The notes beneath the pieces are model-generated. The model saw nothing but the letters and a program-made list of their open reading frames with translations, did not search any database and was not told the DNA's origin. This document shows positions 1 to 10,807 of a stretch of 64,000 nucleotides of DNA, piece by piece. A program made the translations under genes and the position numbers. Positions within the stretch are counted from its first letter, which is position 1. Each line of letters starts with the position of its first letter. The DNA lies in NCBI GenBank assembly GCA_038380795.1, contig CM076263.1:1751001-1815000 (forward strand), read 5' to 3'. The DNA comes from Pyrocephalus nanus (taxonomy: Eukaryota; Chordata; Aves; Passeriformes; Tyrannidae).

Positions 1-35
1 CTACATCCTGATGTGCAGGCTACAGCAGAGACCCA

Positions 36-247
36 AGAGATATAAGGAGAAAATTCTTCCCTGTGAGGGTGGGGAGGCCCTGGCACAGGTTGCCCAGAGA
101 AGCTGTGGCTGCCCCTGGATCCCTGGAAGTGTCCAAGGCCAGGTTGGATGGGGCTTGGAGCAACCTGGTCTAGTGGAAGGTGTCCCTGCCCGTGGCAGGG
201 GTTGGAATGAGGTGAAGGTCCCTTCCAACCCAAACCATTCTGTGATG
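36..247 (+). mobile_element. CR1 LINE 3'-end fragment
   Basis: Forward copy of the chicken-repeat-1 (CR1) retrotransposon, truncated at its 5' end as is usual for target-primed reverse transcription. It starts in the last codons of the reverse-transcriptase ORF (DNA reading 'agatataaggagaaaattctt'). It continues through the phrases 'ggcacaggttgcccagagaag', 'tccctggaagtgtccaaggc' and 'gcaacctggtctagtgg', and ends with 'ccttccaacccaaacc' and 'attctgtgatg'. Near-identical phrases recur dozens of times in the window in both orientations, which is direct evidence of a dispersed repeat. The open frames on both strands here are by-products. Confidence 0.93.
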
Positions 248-1474
248 TTGTTTCCTACAGAGATAATCATGTTGCCTTCAGAGAGGTGTTGTGGATGTGG
301 CTTTGGCTCTGTGTTGGGATTTGCACCTGCTTTTACCAGCAGTGGGCTGAGACCTTAGAGCTTATTTAATTTCCTTTCTGTTAATCCACTCCCATCCTCA
401 GATGGAAACTTCAGATACCTACCCAGGAAGTTTTTCCTCTTGTTTTCCACTGAAATCTTGTGAGATAGCCTTTGAGTGATGCTTATAGGCTCTGTCAGAG
501 GAGTAGCATTGTTCTGATGGACAGCAGGTATTTTGGAATAAATGACACAAAAACCCCCCAGACTGTGGAAGTGAAAAAATGTGCTTTTTTTTTTTTGTTT
601 TGTTGTTGCTTCTGTGGCTGCGAACAATCCCTTCTCACCAAAGGCTGCACTTCAAAAGAGGAAACACAATTTGGCTAAAATTGCCTGAATGAGGTCATAA
701 AATTATACTCCATGAATGGTCCCGTTATTCACAAAGCACAGTTGCTGGGATGGAAATTGCTGAAGACCTTCTGCTGATACAGTGGGGAAAAGGCAGAGGT
801 TTCATGAGCCTCCCACAGTTTAGCTGCTGGGGGGATTAATACTGATGCAGCACCCAAATACTGTGCTAGACCCCATTTGTTCTCTGCTGTACTCCAGGGG
901 CTGTTGCTCCTTGGATGTGATCTTGAGCAGAGCTCGTCAGATACTGCTTGCAAGGGAGCACATTTAGAATACACCTCAAATGTCAAAATGTGTGTCCAGG
1001 AACCCCTTTCCCAGAGCCTGGAGCTCTTCCTTGCCATTGCTCCTTTCTGTGAGTCGCTGCTCACGCGTGGGATGTTTCTGAATGTGGTGCTGGTGGGAGA
1101 AAATACCTCGTGCAGTGGGTGCTCCACTCACCTGGAATGACAGAGAACTTCTACGTGAGCAAAACTGTTACCGAAATTATTTGCTGTGCCAGTCAGCAAG
1201 GTCTGGACTCGTTCTTGAAGCAAAGAGTCAAGGAACCTTTAATGCATCTAGCCTGGAAGAGTGCATGTGCACCAGGTCTTGGACACGCCACCTTAGTGCT
1301 TTGGTCCACACCTGGCAGGCTCTATAGGATTTCCTTCACTGCCTTGATTTTCAGCTGGAGGATTCTAGTTCATGAAAAGCCCAGGTCTGACTTCATAGCG
1401 ACAGGTTTTCAGTTTAGGAGTCCAGAGAAAATGAGCGGCCTGAAATTAATAGCTATGTTAATAGGCTTAAATTC
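248..1474. other. Unique noncoding DNA
   Basis: No gene or recognisable repeat is visible apart from a short T-run at about 585-596. The open frames of up to 137 codons across 729-1523 have no recognisable domain, and two of them overlap in different frames, which argues for chance. Confidence 0.5.
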
Positions 1475-1707
1475 TCAGAGGGCAGGGTTAGATGGGATAT
1501 TGGGAATAAATTCTTGGCTGTGAGGGTGGTGAGGCCACAGGAAAGGTTGCCCAGAGGAGCTGTGGCTGCCCCTGGATCCCTGGAAGTGTCCAAGGCCAGG
1601 TTGGATGGGGCTTAGAGCAACCTGGTCCAGTGTTTCTGCCCATGGCAGGGTGGGTAGAACTAGATGATCTTTAAAACCCCTTCCAACACAAATCATTCCA
1701 GGATTCC
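1475..1707 (+). mobile_element. CR1 LINE 3'-end fragment
   Basis: Forward copy. It begins at 'cagagggcagggttagatggg', has the 'gctgtggctgcccctggatc' and 'gttggatggggcttagagca' landmarks, and ends in 'ccttccaacacaaatcattcc' followed by a decayed tail 'aggattcc'. About ten bases are missing between the 'cctggtccag' and 'tgtttctgcc' phrases compared with the copy at 36-247. Confidence 0.9.
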
Positions 1708-2785
1708 CAGGAGCTCTGTATTTCTCATAAGATTGCTTTTTAATTTTTTTGTAGTTCAGCAGGTGAAGAGCCAGCTTCTTTTAATAAGAGATTTTGACTG
1801 AGCTTCAGGCATCGGAAGTTAAAAATCCGCCGAAGGGCATGGATTAACTACAGAAGTGTGGAGAATGGAGGAAAGGCTGAATGCGAAGAGGCAGCTTCTT
1901 CTGTCCCTAACCTCAAAGAGGCGAGAGGTAAAGGGATCCAGAGAAAGGACAACAGGGAAAAAAGCAAAATATAGATCTCCTTCCCTTTTTTTTTTTTTTT
2001 TTTCCTCCTTCCTTCTCCTTCTTTTGCTATTGCATTAATTCTCTTTTTCTTCAGGTGTCTTACAAAAGCAGTGTTTTGTCCTCTTCTGTGTTTCATACCT
2101 CCTGTGTCCATGCCAGGATACCTGCTTTTATATGGTGGACAATGGGAGTGCAGCTGGCGCTGAGCCGAAGCCTGAGCTGTTCTGCACCTCATGCGGATTC
2201 GAGTTCAAATAAATAGTTTGACTCACTCAAGGAGTGAATCAGAAGAAGGAACTTGAGCCTCTAGCCCACAGGCACCGTGCTGTGAAAGCAAGGTGTATAA
2301 ACATATACGTTATTCTTCAGTGTGCAGTTCAATGTGGGGCTTGTGCTGGAGGAGGGTCGGCGTTTCAGACCTCCCGTGGGCCCGTTCAGGGTCTCGGTGG
2401 AGAGTGCAAGGGTATCTTGGGTTAGACTCTATGGAAGAAGAGTGAAATTCGTTGTGGGTTGGTTATCTGCCTGGTTCTCGGGTTTGTCTTTGGTGCTAAG
2501 AAGTAAAAACAGGACAAGCAACCCACACAGAGCCCCCACAGCCAAATGGGATAAGGTGCTGCTAATGGCAGGGGACTCTATATTCAGATTTCTTGCTGTT
2601 GGAAAAAGTAGGTACCTTGTTGGCAGTGCGTGGGGACAGGTTCTCCTGGCTGCACTGACTCAGAAACACTTTGGTCCATCAGTCTCCCTGCAAGGTCACA
2701 CCAGAGTGGTGACGGATTAAAGCCTAATGGTGCAAGCTTTCCTTTAGCCATTGTCCATCCAAGCAGGTTGGGAACCACAAAGTGT
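1708..2785. other. Unique noncoding DNA with a pyrimidine run
   Basis: The stretch has a poly-T/polypyrimidine run at about 1976-2030. Downstream there is a short inverted hexamer pair at 2223-2228 and 2232-2237. No gene or identifiable mobile element is seen. Confidence 0.5.
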
Positions 2786-3020
2786 GACAAGGGGGAGTGG
2801 TTTGAAACTAAATGAGGAGAGATTTAGAATAAATGTTAGCAAGAAACTCTTGCTTGTGTGGGTGGTGGCACAGGTTGCCTGGAGAAGCTGTGTCCAAGGC
2901 CAGGCTGGACAGAGCCCTGAGCAACCTGACCTAGTAGGTAGCATCCCCATGGTAGTTGGGGTTGGAACTGGATGATCTTTAAGGTCTCTTCCAACCCAGG
3001 CTGTTCTGGGATTCTCTGTG
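2786..3020 (+). mobile_element. CR1 LINE 3'-end fragment
   Basis: Forward, diverged copy. It enters upstream of the ORF2 stop ('gtggtttgaaactaaatgagg' corresponds to the 'aatggttttaaactaaaag' phrase of other copies). It carries 'ggtggcacaggttgcctgga' and ends with 'tcttccaacccaggctgttc' and 'tgggattctctgtg'. A deletion removes the 'ggctgcccctggatccctgg' phrase seen in neighbouring copies. Confidence 0.85.
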
Positions 3021-3461
3021 ACTTCTTCTGGAAACAGGGTGCAGCTTCCCACAACCGTGATGGACAGCCCGAGTTCCTGGCGAGCCCTGCAGCGGGTCTG
3101 GGGTCTCTGCTGAGTCCCACCACCGGCCTGCTGAAAATCAAGAACGGGGAGACAACTCTCTCCCGTGCCTTCAAATCAGGTGGTTATAATAACAGCCATT
3201 AATCCCCATGAGTGACAGCGGTATCTTAGGAGTGAAACACATGTTAAAATAATTTGAGAGGCTGTTTTCGGGTCATAGGCTAACCCATTCTCTTCATGTA
3301 TAATATTTTCATAAGGTGTAAATGTTTCCAGGCTTGAGGTGTTGGCTGGAGATCAAGCTTTGGGAATGTACAGAGGTGGATCATCCATAAAGGCATCTGA
3401 GGGTATCAGTCTGGACCAAAACTAAACTGAACTACCGATGTAAGTTAATTAAAATGGATTT
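3021..3461. other. Unique noncoding DNA
   Basis: Mixed-composition sequence between two forward CR1 copies. No gene, RNA or repeat is recognised. Confidence 0.5.
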
Positions 3462-3690
3462 TAATTGGATATTAGGAAGAAATTTTATACTGTGAGGGTG
3501 GTGAGGCCCTGGCACAGGTTTTCCAGAGAAGCTGTGTCTGCCCTTGGATCCCTGGAAGTATTCAAGGCCAGGTTGGATGGGACTTGGAGCAACCTGGGAC
3601 AGTAGAAGGTGTCCCTGCTCATGGCAGGGGTTTTGGAATTTGGATGGTCTTACAGGTCCCTCCCAACCCAAACCATTCTGTGATCCTGTG
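3462..3690 (+). mobile_element. CR1 LINE 3'-end fragment
   Basis: Forward copy starting at 'aattggatattaggaagaaa'. It contains 'gtgaggccctggcacagg', 'ggttggatgggacttggagc' and 'gtccctgctcatggcagg', and ends 'caacccaaaccattctgtg' with one degenerate tail unit 'atcctgtg'. Confidence 0.9.
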
Positions 3691-3801
3691 AATTCAGAAG
3701 TTGAATTTAGGAAATCCTGAACTGTGCATAAGCTTGAATTGAATTTGGCAAGTGGATATGTTGAAAATCCCCAGGGAGAGTTAATTTATTTTTAATGTCC
3801 A

Positions 3802-3873
3802 GGCATTTCATGTGAGATGTCAAAATGAAATGTGTCATTTTGGAAATGCCAAAACATTTTCTCTTTGACATCT
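3802..3873. repeat. Cluster of overlapping inverted repeats
   Basis: GGCATTTC (3802-3809) pairs with GAAATGCC (3843-3850), and CAAAATG (3821-3827) pairs with CATTTTG (3836-3842). The right-hand arm 3836-3850 is thus fully paired, with an 11-base bulge on the left and an 8-base loop. In addition AGATGTCAAA (3815-3824) can pair with TTTGACATCT (3864-3873), giving an alternative fold. The function is unknown. Confidence 0.5.
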
Positions 3874-4204
3874 TCTCAATGAAGCTTTTCAACTCTTTGT
3901 TTGGAAATTACAGTTAACAGTTAGAAGGAGGAAAGGTTAAACAAGACTTGGTAGTGAACTAGTACGTTTTGTTTTGATTGAAACAAAACATGTAGGGGTG
4001 GCAAACTTTTTCTTTTTCCGTGTTGCTGAACCCCTTTCCCTTCAACCCCCCAGATCTGTTTCTCTTTGACTCAAGCTATTTTCCTCCCACTTTTAGCACA
4101 AGTAGGAGATGTCACTGGATTAAAAAAAAAAAAGAAAAAAAAAACTTATTCACCCCTTCCAGCTCCTGGAATGCCCTGGTTTGGAAACTGTGAAAACAAC
4201 TGGT

Positions 4205-4245
4205 GGAAAACCCTTCCAGCACAAACCATTCTATGATTTTACAAT
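4205..4245 (+). mobile_element. Decayed CR1 3'-tail remnant
   Basis: Only the last part is left: 'acccttccagcacaaacc' followed by 'attctatgattttac', matching the end of full CR1 fragments. The upstream part is not recognisable. Confidence 0.45.
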
Positions 4246-5094
4246 TCAGAAGCTGCTGCCCTGCCCATTTGTTCCTACCACCACCTTCCTACCTGCCTAA
4301 AAGCAAACTCTGTTGTTGTTTTTTTTTTTTTTTTCAGGGCAGTGCCTCTTTCTTTGGAGATTAGGCTCAGCAGGCAGCTCGGTGGTGCAAGATGTTTTGC
4401 TTTGTAGGGCTCGTCACCACCCGTCTGGTGGTGGAGTGAGACTGTTCCCACACTGGGGACTGCAACAAGCCATTGATCTTGACGTGCCCTCTTTGCAGGC
4501 AGTAATGTGTGTTCTTTCCTTAGCATTTTGGGCAGGAGATGCATCATGCTGCCTGCTGGAGCCCAGGGAGGAGCATCATCAAAATGAGGGATGCCAGAGG
4601 CTTAATTGATCTTTGAGGATCTGCCCCCAGCTCATTTCTGTCTTCAGCTCCTTTCTACTGTAATCGTTCCCCTGGGTTTGAAGAATTGGTAAGAGAAGAG
4701 TTTTGCTTTGGAGTGAGTCTCTACTAATTTTATTGTGCATTCTGGAGGAAACCGCGCGGCATTCAGTGGGAAGGAAACAGATGAGATTGGAAAAAAAAAT
4801 AAAAAATAGAAATCACGGGGTTGTCCCGAAATTACCCTGAAAAAGCTGCTGAATTTCCAAACCAGAGCGCGAAATCCTTTGCGCCTTTCTCCCCCTGTTT
4901 AAACCATCCCCTTTGCAATCTCCAGGGATGCAATTCTCCATCACATTATCAGTTGCTCAGCAGCCTGCTCCTGCCAAAATACTGGCAGGATTTTCGCAAG
5001 GGCAACATCCTCAAATGGAGGGGCCGGGGAGATTGGAGGTCAGGGCTGGACAAGTTGGCTTCCTTTTATCCTAATTGCCGGGCAACCCTTCCAA

Positions 5095-5240
5095 ATTCAG
5101 CCCGAAAAGCGAGTCGGGGGCGGCTGGGGTGCGTGGAGGGGTGAGCGATCCCGCTGGAATTGCTGGAGAATCCCAATTCCCACGGGTGGCTCGGAGCTGT
5201 CAGCGCCACAGCGCGCGAGACGGAGGTCTCAAACCTCTGG
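5095..5240. other. Small CpG-richer patch
   Basis: CpG dinucleotides are visibly more frequent here than nearby (for example 'aaaagcgagtcgggggcggc' and 'gccacagcgcgcgagacgg'). At about 150 bp it is short for a CpG island, and no promoter or exon is recognised beside it. Confidence 0.3.
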
Positions 5241-5522
5241 AGGAGCATCTTGCACAGCGTGGATCCAGTAGCTGTCATCCCCATGCCAGGCCTGGGAAGA
5301 GAGCTGTGTGCAGAGGGGGGGTGGCAGCATCCTTGTAGCTTTTGTTTCTTTAATTGCAAACAGCGAGGCATTGCTGTTCACTGGAGGAGAGGGGAGATGC
5401 TCAAGTTTGTATTTTCTCTTCCCCTTCTACCTGACTCTCTTCATTCTCTGCAGCTGAGCTCTGGTGGAGGTTTCTGCAGTTAAAATGGATTTAACGAGCA
5501 CCAGAGCAATATTTATTGTGGA

Positions 5523-5543
5523 TTTTTTTTTTTTTTTTTTTTT
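5523..5543. repeat. Poly-T run
   Basis: Uninterrupted run of 21 T. It is not preceded or followed by a polyadenylation signal in the order expected for a minus-strand retrocopy. Confidence 0.9.
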
Positions 5544-5970
5544 AGAGCTCATTTAATGAAATGGCAGTAGGGAAATGTCACCAAACATTTGTCTGAGTGT
5601 TGGTGTAGCAGGGCCTTCAGATGGTTGCCCGTATATGGGGGAAACACATCTTGTGTTGCTTATGCTGTAAACAACTGTGTCTGGAAAAGGCAGCTTGTAG
5701 CTCTCTTTGCCACAGGGTGCAAGGCAGAATCCATTTTCTGTGTTAGCAGCAGAGTTTGGATGGGGTCTGGAAGGGATTTGTGTAGCTTGATGGGTAAAAC
5801 TACACCTGCTCTGCATGGTGGTTATTCTTTTGCTTTAGCTGCTGTGGCCCTAATCCTAAAAAAAAAGGCTGAGTTGTCACCCTTGGGCTATTTTGTGCAC
5901 GTCCCTGCTGCACCTGGGTTTGTAAGTGGCTATTGTTGGTGATGTTTCCACTTGACACAATGGGGAGAGA

Positions 5971-6290
5971 TATCATAGAATCCTAGAAGGGTTTGAGTTG
6001 GAAGGGATCCAAAGATCGTCTTAAAAATCATCTCATTCCAACCCCTGCCATGGGCAGGGACACGTTCCACTAGCCCAGGTTGCTCCAAGCCCTCTCCAAC
6101 CTGGCCTTGGACACTTCCAGGGATCCAGGGGCAGCCACAGCTTCTCTGGGCAACCTGTGCCAGGGCCTCACCACCCTCACAGCCAAAATTTCCTTCCCTA
6201 TATTCCATCTAACTCTGCCCTCTGGCAGTGGGAATACATTCCCTGTTGTCCTGTCCCTCCATTCCTTGTCCAAAATCTATTTAGGCCGTT
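5971..6290 (-). mobile_element. CR1 LINE 3'-end fragment, reverse
   Basis: Reverse copy read from its 3' end: 'tatcatagaatcctagaagg', 'gccatgggcagggacacg', 'ttggacacttccagggatcc', 'gcagccacagcttctctggg' and 'ctctggcagtgggaatac'. It ends at 'ttaggccgtt' near the ORF2 3' end. It contains both the 3' untranslated part and the last coding part of CR1. Confidence 0.93.
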
Positions 6291-7570
6291 CTTTTTTTGT
6301 TTTATACAGGGTAAATGGGGAGTGCCTGCATGGTGATACAAAGCAGGGAGAGAAATGCTGCTAAATGCTGGTTATTTCTTCATGTGGGCACAGCAAGGGT
6401 TCACTCAGAGGTCTGGGGAGAAGGTTGGTTTTGTGATTCTGTAGATGGCTGCCCTTAAAGGTGGTGATCTGAATTGCTCTGGTCCCTAATGTATATGTAT
6501 ATTTTTATTTATATGTATATATTTAGTTGCCTGTGTACAGCCAGTGGGGCCAGGCTTTGGCTTAACCTCTCTCCCCTCCCCTTTATTAGCCAGGATGCTT
6601 CTGTTATCTTTTGAGACGAAAGGTGCCCCAGAAATGTAAACTACCAATGAGCCATGCTCCTTTTAATGTAAAATAGTGATAATAAATACTGTCCTGCTGT
6701 TCTCCTCATCCCTTGGCATCACAAAGCACTCCATAAATTGCGCTCCAGCCTTTTGCATTCCAGCTGTTGCTCGTATCGAGGTACAGCCGTGCGTGGGAAT
6801 AAAAGAAATACTATCTTTGGGGCCACTGCTTATGTTACCCACAGGTTAGTGTGAGTGGTTTGTGTTTCCCTTCACTCCCCCTTATCCCAGGCTCTGATCC
6901 ATGTTGATTTGGAGGCTGAGTTCAGCCTGCAGCAGCTCAGGCCTTTTTTATTTCGGCTGAGCCCTCATACCAGCTTGGCACAGCTTGGCTGCCTTGCAGC
7001 CCTCTGGCCGGGGAAAAGTTGGTGACCTGTTTTTTGCCCACCAGGCAGTTGAGGCTCTGGGTGTTCACCTGTCCTAGAAAAGGTGCAGGGTCGTGCTTTT
7101 GGCCACCTTGCTTTGCTGCCTTTTCCCCGTGGATCTGAAACTGGCGCCCGGCGTGATGCGACGCTCAGGTTTCCCTTTGGCAAGTGGTGTTCCCCTCCCT
7201 TCTGGGCTTAGGTTTTTGCTCATGGAAGAGAGTCTCAGCCACTACTAAATCATGTTTCCTTTCTGTCAGCTGCACCTCCTTCCCATCTAGCATCCACTCA
7301 GAGGGTGAGTGTTTGGAAGGAGGGACAAGTGTGCCTGAGCTCTGAAATTTCTCCATAGGGACCTCCTGGCTTCTCAGTACATCCCTTAGCTCCCTGATTG
7401 CCCTTCCTTCCTTATCCCCATGCTTTTGGCCAAGGAGAGAACATAAAGCAGTTAGTCAGATGCTGTCCCAGCCCATGCACAGCAGTCAAAATTCCCCAAG
7501 TGAAAATTTATTTTTTATTTTCATTAGGCATCCAAAAACTCTTTCCTAGCACTGAACCATCTACATTTTG
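6291..7570. other. Unique noncoding DNA with an AT-rich core
   Basis: An alternating TATATG/TATATA segment lies at about 6489-6527, and a possible ancient LINE or SINE tail at 6665-6745 (listed separately). No gene is recognised. Confidence 0.5.
6665..6745. mobile_element. Possible ancient L2/MIR-type tail relic
   Basis: The sequence 'tgtaaaatagtgataataa' followed by 'ggcatcacaaagcactcc' resembles the 3' region shared by ancient amniote L2/MIR-like repeats, where a 'taaaatggggataataat' phrase and an 'atctcaaagcactttacaa' phrase occur. The two phrases may come from different elements. This is from memory of the family and is a weak call. Confidence 0.3.
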
Positions 7571-7730
7571 AAATCATAAAATGGTTTGGTTTGGAAAGGA
7601 CTTTTCAAGGCCCTCTATCCAACCCCCTTGTAATGAGCAGGGACATCTTCCACTAGATCAGGTTGCTCAGAGCCCCCTCCAACCAGGCCATGAATGTTTC
7701 CAAAGATGAGGCAGACACCGCCTCTTTGGG
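7571..7730 (-). mobile_element. CR1 LINE 3'-end fragment, reverse
   Basis: Reverse copy beginning 'aaatcataaaatggtttgg'. It has 'tccactagatcaggttgctc' and 'aatgtttccaaagatgagg', then ends at 'cctctttggg'. The 'agatcaggttgctcagagcc' wording differs from the 'agcccaggttgctccaagcc' of most copies, so it belongs to an older subfamily. Confidence 0.88.
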
Positions 7731-8459
7731 TTTTTTTTTGGTCCTCCAAAAGTGGAGAGCTAAAGATGTCGTTGACTTTGAACTGCAAACTGGCCTCCAC
7801 GCTCTTGTTTGCAGAGACTCAGCCAGGAGCCATATCCAAATAATCCAAATTCAGACTGGACTTCCGTGATCTGGCAGCAGCCCAGGGGATGATAACCTCC
7901 ATCACAAAGGTCCAATCCAGCAGCCTGGGTTATTTTAAAGCAGGCAAGTGGAAGAGCCCACTGAGATAAATGCTCAGGTAATCACACAGGTCCAAACTGT
8001 GAAACCACCTTATGTCATCAAAGCAATTTGAAAATCAATTTGATGTCTGGCAGGGAGGCAGACAACGTCAGGTCCCTTCGGCGTTCATTAGCATTCAGGT
8101 GGCAGCACTCTGCCAAAGCTGCTTTTTTTTCTGGGAAAGCCATTAAAAAAAAAAAAATTAAAGGAGGGGGAAAAATTAAAATTGAGCATTAACCATAATT
8201 TCCTCTCATTAAAGGTAACAACAGTCCCAGTGCCAGTCTGGAACGGGGCTGGTTGATGGGTTTTTGAGACGGGGAAGCAGAGTGCACACCACAGAAGTGA
8301 AGTGATGATCAAATAAGAAAGCAAATGAGGCTCCCCCTCGTTTTTAACAAAGGCAGGAGCGGGGCCAGTGGCAGAGTGGTTTAACCGAGCAGTTAGAAAA
8401 TTGGAGGTCAAAGCCTGACATGGCTATTGATGAATTGAGGGTGTTGGAAGAAGAGTAGC
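7731..8459. other. Unique AT-rich DNA, candidate regulatory block
   Basis: Between about 7955 and 8110 the sequence is AT-rich, without repeats, and carries a tandem pair of CAATTTGA at 8024-8031 and 8036-8043 and a RUNX-like AACCAC. A poly-T at 8123-8130 and a poly-A at 8144-8156 follow. A tRNA-like A-box (tggcagagtggtt) lies near 8370. No gene is recognised. Confidence 0.35.
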
Positions 8460-8590
8460 AGACATCACGAGTGGGCTGCAGGGACTGAAACATGAAGCAA
8501 GATTAAAAGAAGTTAAGTACCTGGAGGTGGTGTGGCTGCATGGCAGCGAGGTGAACCATAATTACAGTCACCACATACTGCAGACTGGAG
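8460..8590 (+). mobile_element. Possible ancient CR1 relic
   Basis: The phrase 'acatgaagcaagattaaaag' and, about 80 bases on, 'accataattacagtcacca' match the order of the 'aaaggttaaaggaactg' and 'gataacagtcttcaaatac' phrases in the terminal reverse-transcriptase coding region of old amniote CR1 copies. The match is diverged and carries no 3' tail. Confidence 0.35.
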
Positions 8591-9501
8591 AGAGAGGAAG
8601 GGAGAGAGGATCAGAGTGGGGTAAGGCAGAGAAAGGGGAGAAATTCAGGCTGTTCTCTCCACATGCTGTTTTTTTGGCAGGTTGTGTGGTGCAACACCTG
8701 CTGCTCATCTCTTTTTGGCCATCTCTTCCTGAGTTATTCTAGTTAATACCCTGATCTTTCCAGTATAGCCTCAGGACATTAATGAAGGGCTGGATTTTGC
8801 TCTGCTGGCTGAGGATGGGATTGTCTAAGACAACCTCCAGCGCCTGCTGCTGTAGAGCATCCTCATGGGCATTGTGTTCAGTGCTTGCAGGAGCAAATCC
8901 TTTTAAGATCTGGCCTGGTAGTTCATACCATGAGGGACATACTGGGCAAGGTGTTGGGATGAAGCTGGCTCAGGGCTCTCAGGAAGGAGTTTCTGCCTGG
9001 AATGGTCAGGTGTCAGGCTCACGTTGCAGCTCCTCTTGCAGTGGTGTCACTTACTTGCTCTCATTTGATGAGGTCACTCATTCTCATGAAGACTTTTATG
9101 AGCTTCATAACTTCCTAAACTAGACTGGAGCTGATGCCCTGGGCAGGTGATGTACTGAAAATTGTAGATGCAGAGACTTGCATGTGTTTTTTTTTTTTTT
9201 TTTTTGTTTTGTTTTGTTTTGTTTTTTTTTTTTTTTTTTTGTTAAGCTTTCTAGTTTACAAATCCAAGCACTAAATGAATTCCTAACCATGGAGACTGCA
9301 AAATTTACTCTGTGAATCCAAGCAGCTCCCCGAGCCTGCAGGTAGCCTGAGACAGTACAAGAAAGGGTGAAACTCCTCCTCTGCCTCTTACCAAAAGATT
9401 CTACCACTCAGCTTGGTGGCTTTGCCTTGTTTGGTCTAGACTAACATTTTTTTCCTGGTGGTTTTCTTGGTTTCTCAGTTGACGAAGGGAATGGACTAAG
9501 G
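8591..9501. other. Unique noncoding DNA with T-rich microsatellite
   Basis: Contains two T-runs joined by TTTTG units at about 9187-9241 (listed separately). Otherwise no gene or repeat is recognised. Confidence 0.5.
9187..9241. repeat. T-run with (TTTTG)n core
   Basis: About 20 T, then four TTTTG units, then about 20 T. A simple repeat with no AATAAA in the position expected of a retrocopy. Confidence 0.9.
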
Positions 9502-9577
9502 GATGGCAGAGGGTTTGGAACTGGATGGTCCTTCAGGTCCCTCCCAGCCCAAACCAGTCTGTGATTCTATGATTCTG
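9502..9577 (+). mobile_element. CR1 3'-terminal fragment
   Basis: Very short forward copy that keeps only the last part: 'gatggcagagggtttggaac', 'tggatggtccttcaggtccc', then 'cccaaaccagtctgtgattc' and the tail 'tatgattctga'. Two tail units are intact. Confidence 0.85.
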
Positions 9578-10702
9578 AATCTCCCAAGGAGTGTATGAAC
9601 TGTATTTTCCATTCTTGGATTGGTTGCAAGATCAATTAATTGATTGAGGGTTGAATCTGTTGGAGGGCTAGGAACAATTTGAAGTGCCTAGGTTTCTTCA
9701 GAATAAATATCTTGCCAGAGACCCCAGTGACCTGAGTGAGGAAACATCTGCAGTGACACGAGACACCAGTGAATCTGGTGGATGGCAGAGCCGTGTGATG
9801 TGGTTACCACCCAACTGCAGATGGGTGGATGCTTTTAAACAAATTAATCCTAAGGGTGCCTGCAATCTCTGTGCAGCCAGACACTCCTAGGATAAATCCT
9901 GGACCTAATTCCGAGCTGTCTGGCATCTCATGCAGTCACAGAGCTTCTGCAGAGCAGGGACAAGGAGCAGCCACGCTGATGTTTGACTGTGAGGCACTGA
10001 GGGATTGAGCCTTTTGCATGTGTCTGAGCAGGCCAGACATGAGCCTTGAGTCAAATTATAAACCACAGTGACTTCTGAGTTTGTTAGGCATGACTAAGGG
10101 CTGCTTGGGTTAATGGAAAAGTTGAGGAAGGCTTAATTGTTCCTGCGTGAAGAGCACGTGGAGGAGCTGTGAAGGCAATCAGAGGTGAGGCGTGCAAGGT
10201 GTTTCTTGTGTGCTTGTAGGGTGGAAGGGGGTAGATAAGCCAGCATCACTTTGTACAAGAAGGAAAAATACAAGACTCAGAAGCTTTTATTTTGAGGGCT
10301 GTTGGTGCCAGAAGCAGCTGCAGCAGGGAGCTTCCTTGGCCTGAGATGCTTTGGGTTCAGCTGTGGTTCAGCATGCTTTTTTTTTTTTTTTTTTTTTGAA
10401 TACATTTGCTTTATATTGAGGAGGTTTTGTGCCAAATGATATACCATGTGCCTGTGACCAGTCTTGCTGTGTGCTGTGTGGGGCTTGGCTGTCCCCCACA
10501 GCTGGCATGGAGCTCTTCTGTCAGAGCTAATGGGTGGAAGTGGCATCCTTTAGTCTGTGCGCCTGCAGACCCGTTTCAGCTCAGTGCTGGTGGACACATG
10601 GACCAAGCCAGAGGTCCTCAGAGCTCTGTGGAAGTTGGGCAGTGACACAGAGCAGGTGGGCACTGATGAACCCCCCCCTCCCTGCAGCGATTTCTCCAGC
10701 CA
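9578..10702. other. Unique noncoding DNA
   Basis: A run of about 20 T at 10378-10397 is followed by 'gaatacatttgctttatat'. On the minus strand this would be TATAAA about 12 bases upstream of an A-run, a weak retrocopy-like signature. No gene is recognised. Confidence 0.45.
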
Positions 10703-10807
10703 TCCTGGAATCCTACTTTTCCTACCTTTGTGTTGGGAGGGACCTTAAAGCTCATCCAGTTCCTCCCCCTGCCATGAGCAGGGACACCTTCCCCTAGGAC
10801 AGGGTGC
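10703..10807 (-). mobile_element. CR1 LINE 3'-end fragment, reverse
   Basis: Short reverse copy: 'ggaatcctacttttcctacc', 'ttgggagggaccttaaagct', 'gccatgagcagggacacctt'. It ends after 'cccctaggacagggtg'. The extreme 3' tail is decayed. Confidence 0.8.

Larger units (their letters stand above)
3691..5970. other. Unique noncoding DNA with hairpins and a CpG-richer patch
   Basis: No gene is recognised. The stretch holds a cluster of inverted repeats at 3802-3873 (listed separately), a 3' tail remnant of CR1 near 4205-4245, A- and T-runs near 4122-4144, 4318-4334 and 5523-5543, and a CpG-richer patch at about 5095-5240. None of the open frames shows a domain. Confidence 0.5.

Noticed and set aside
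2160..2240. GGATTCGAGTTCAAAT resembling a tRNA T-arm
   Set aside because: No A-box upstream at the right distance and no acceptor stem.
5521..5543. T21 run as a minus-strand retrocopy tail
   Set aside because: The nearby TTTATTG lies on the wrong side of the run for a polyadenylation signal.
8365..8420. tRNA-like sequence: A-box TGGCAGAGTGG and a weak B-box GGTCAAAGCC
   Set aside because: No cloverleaf can be drawn: acceptor arms do not pair and the B-box lacks a base. At most a decayed tRNA-derived SINE.
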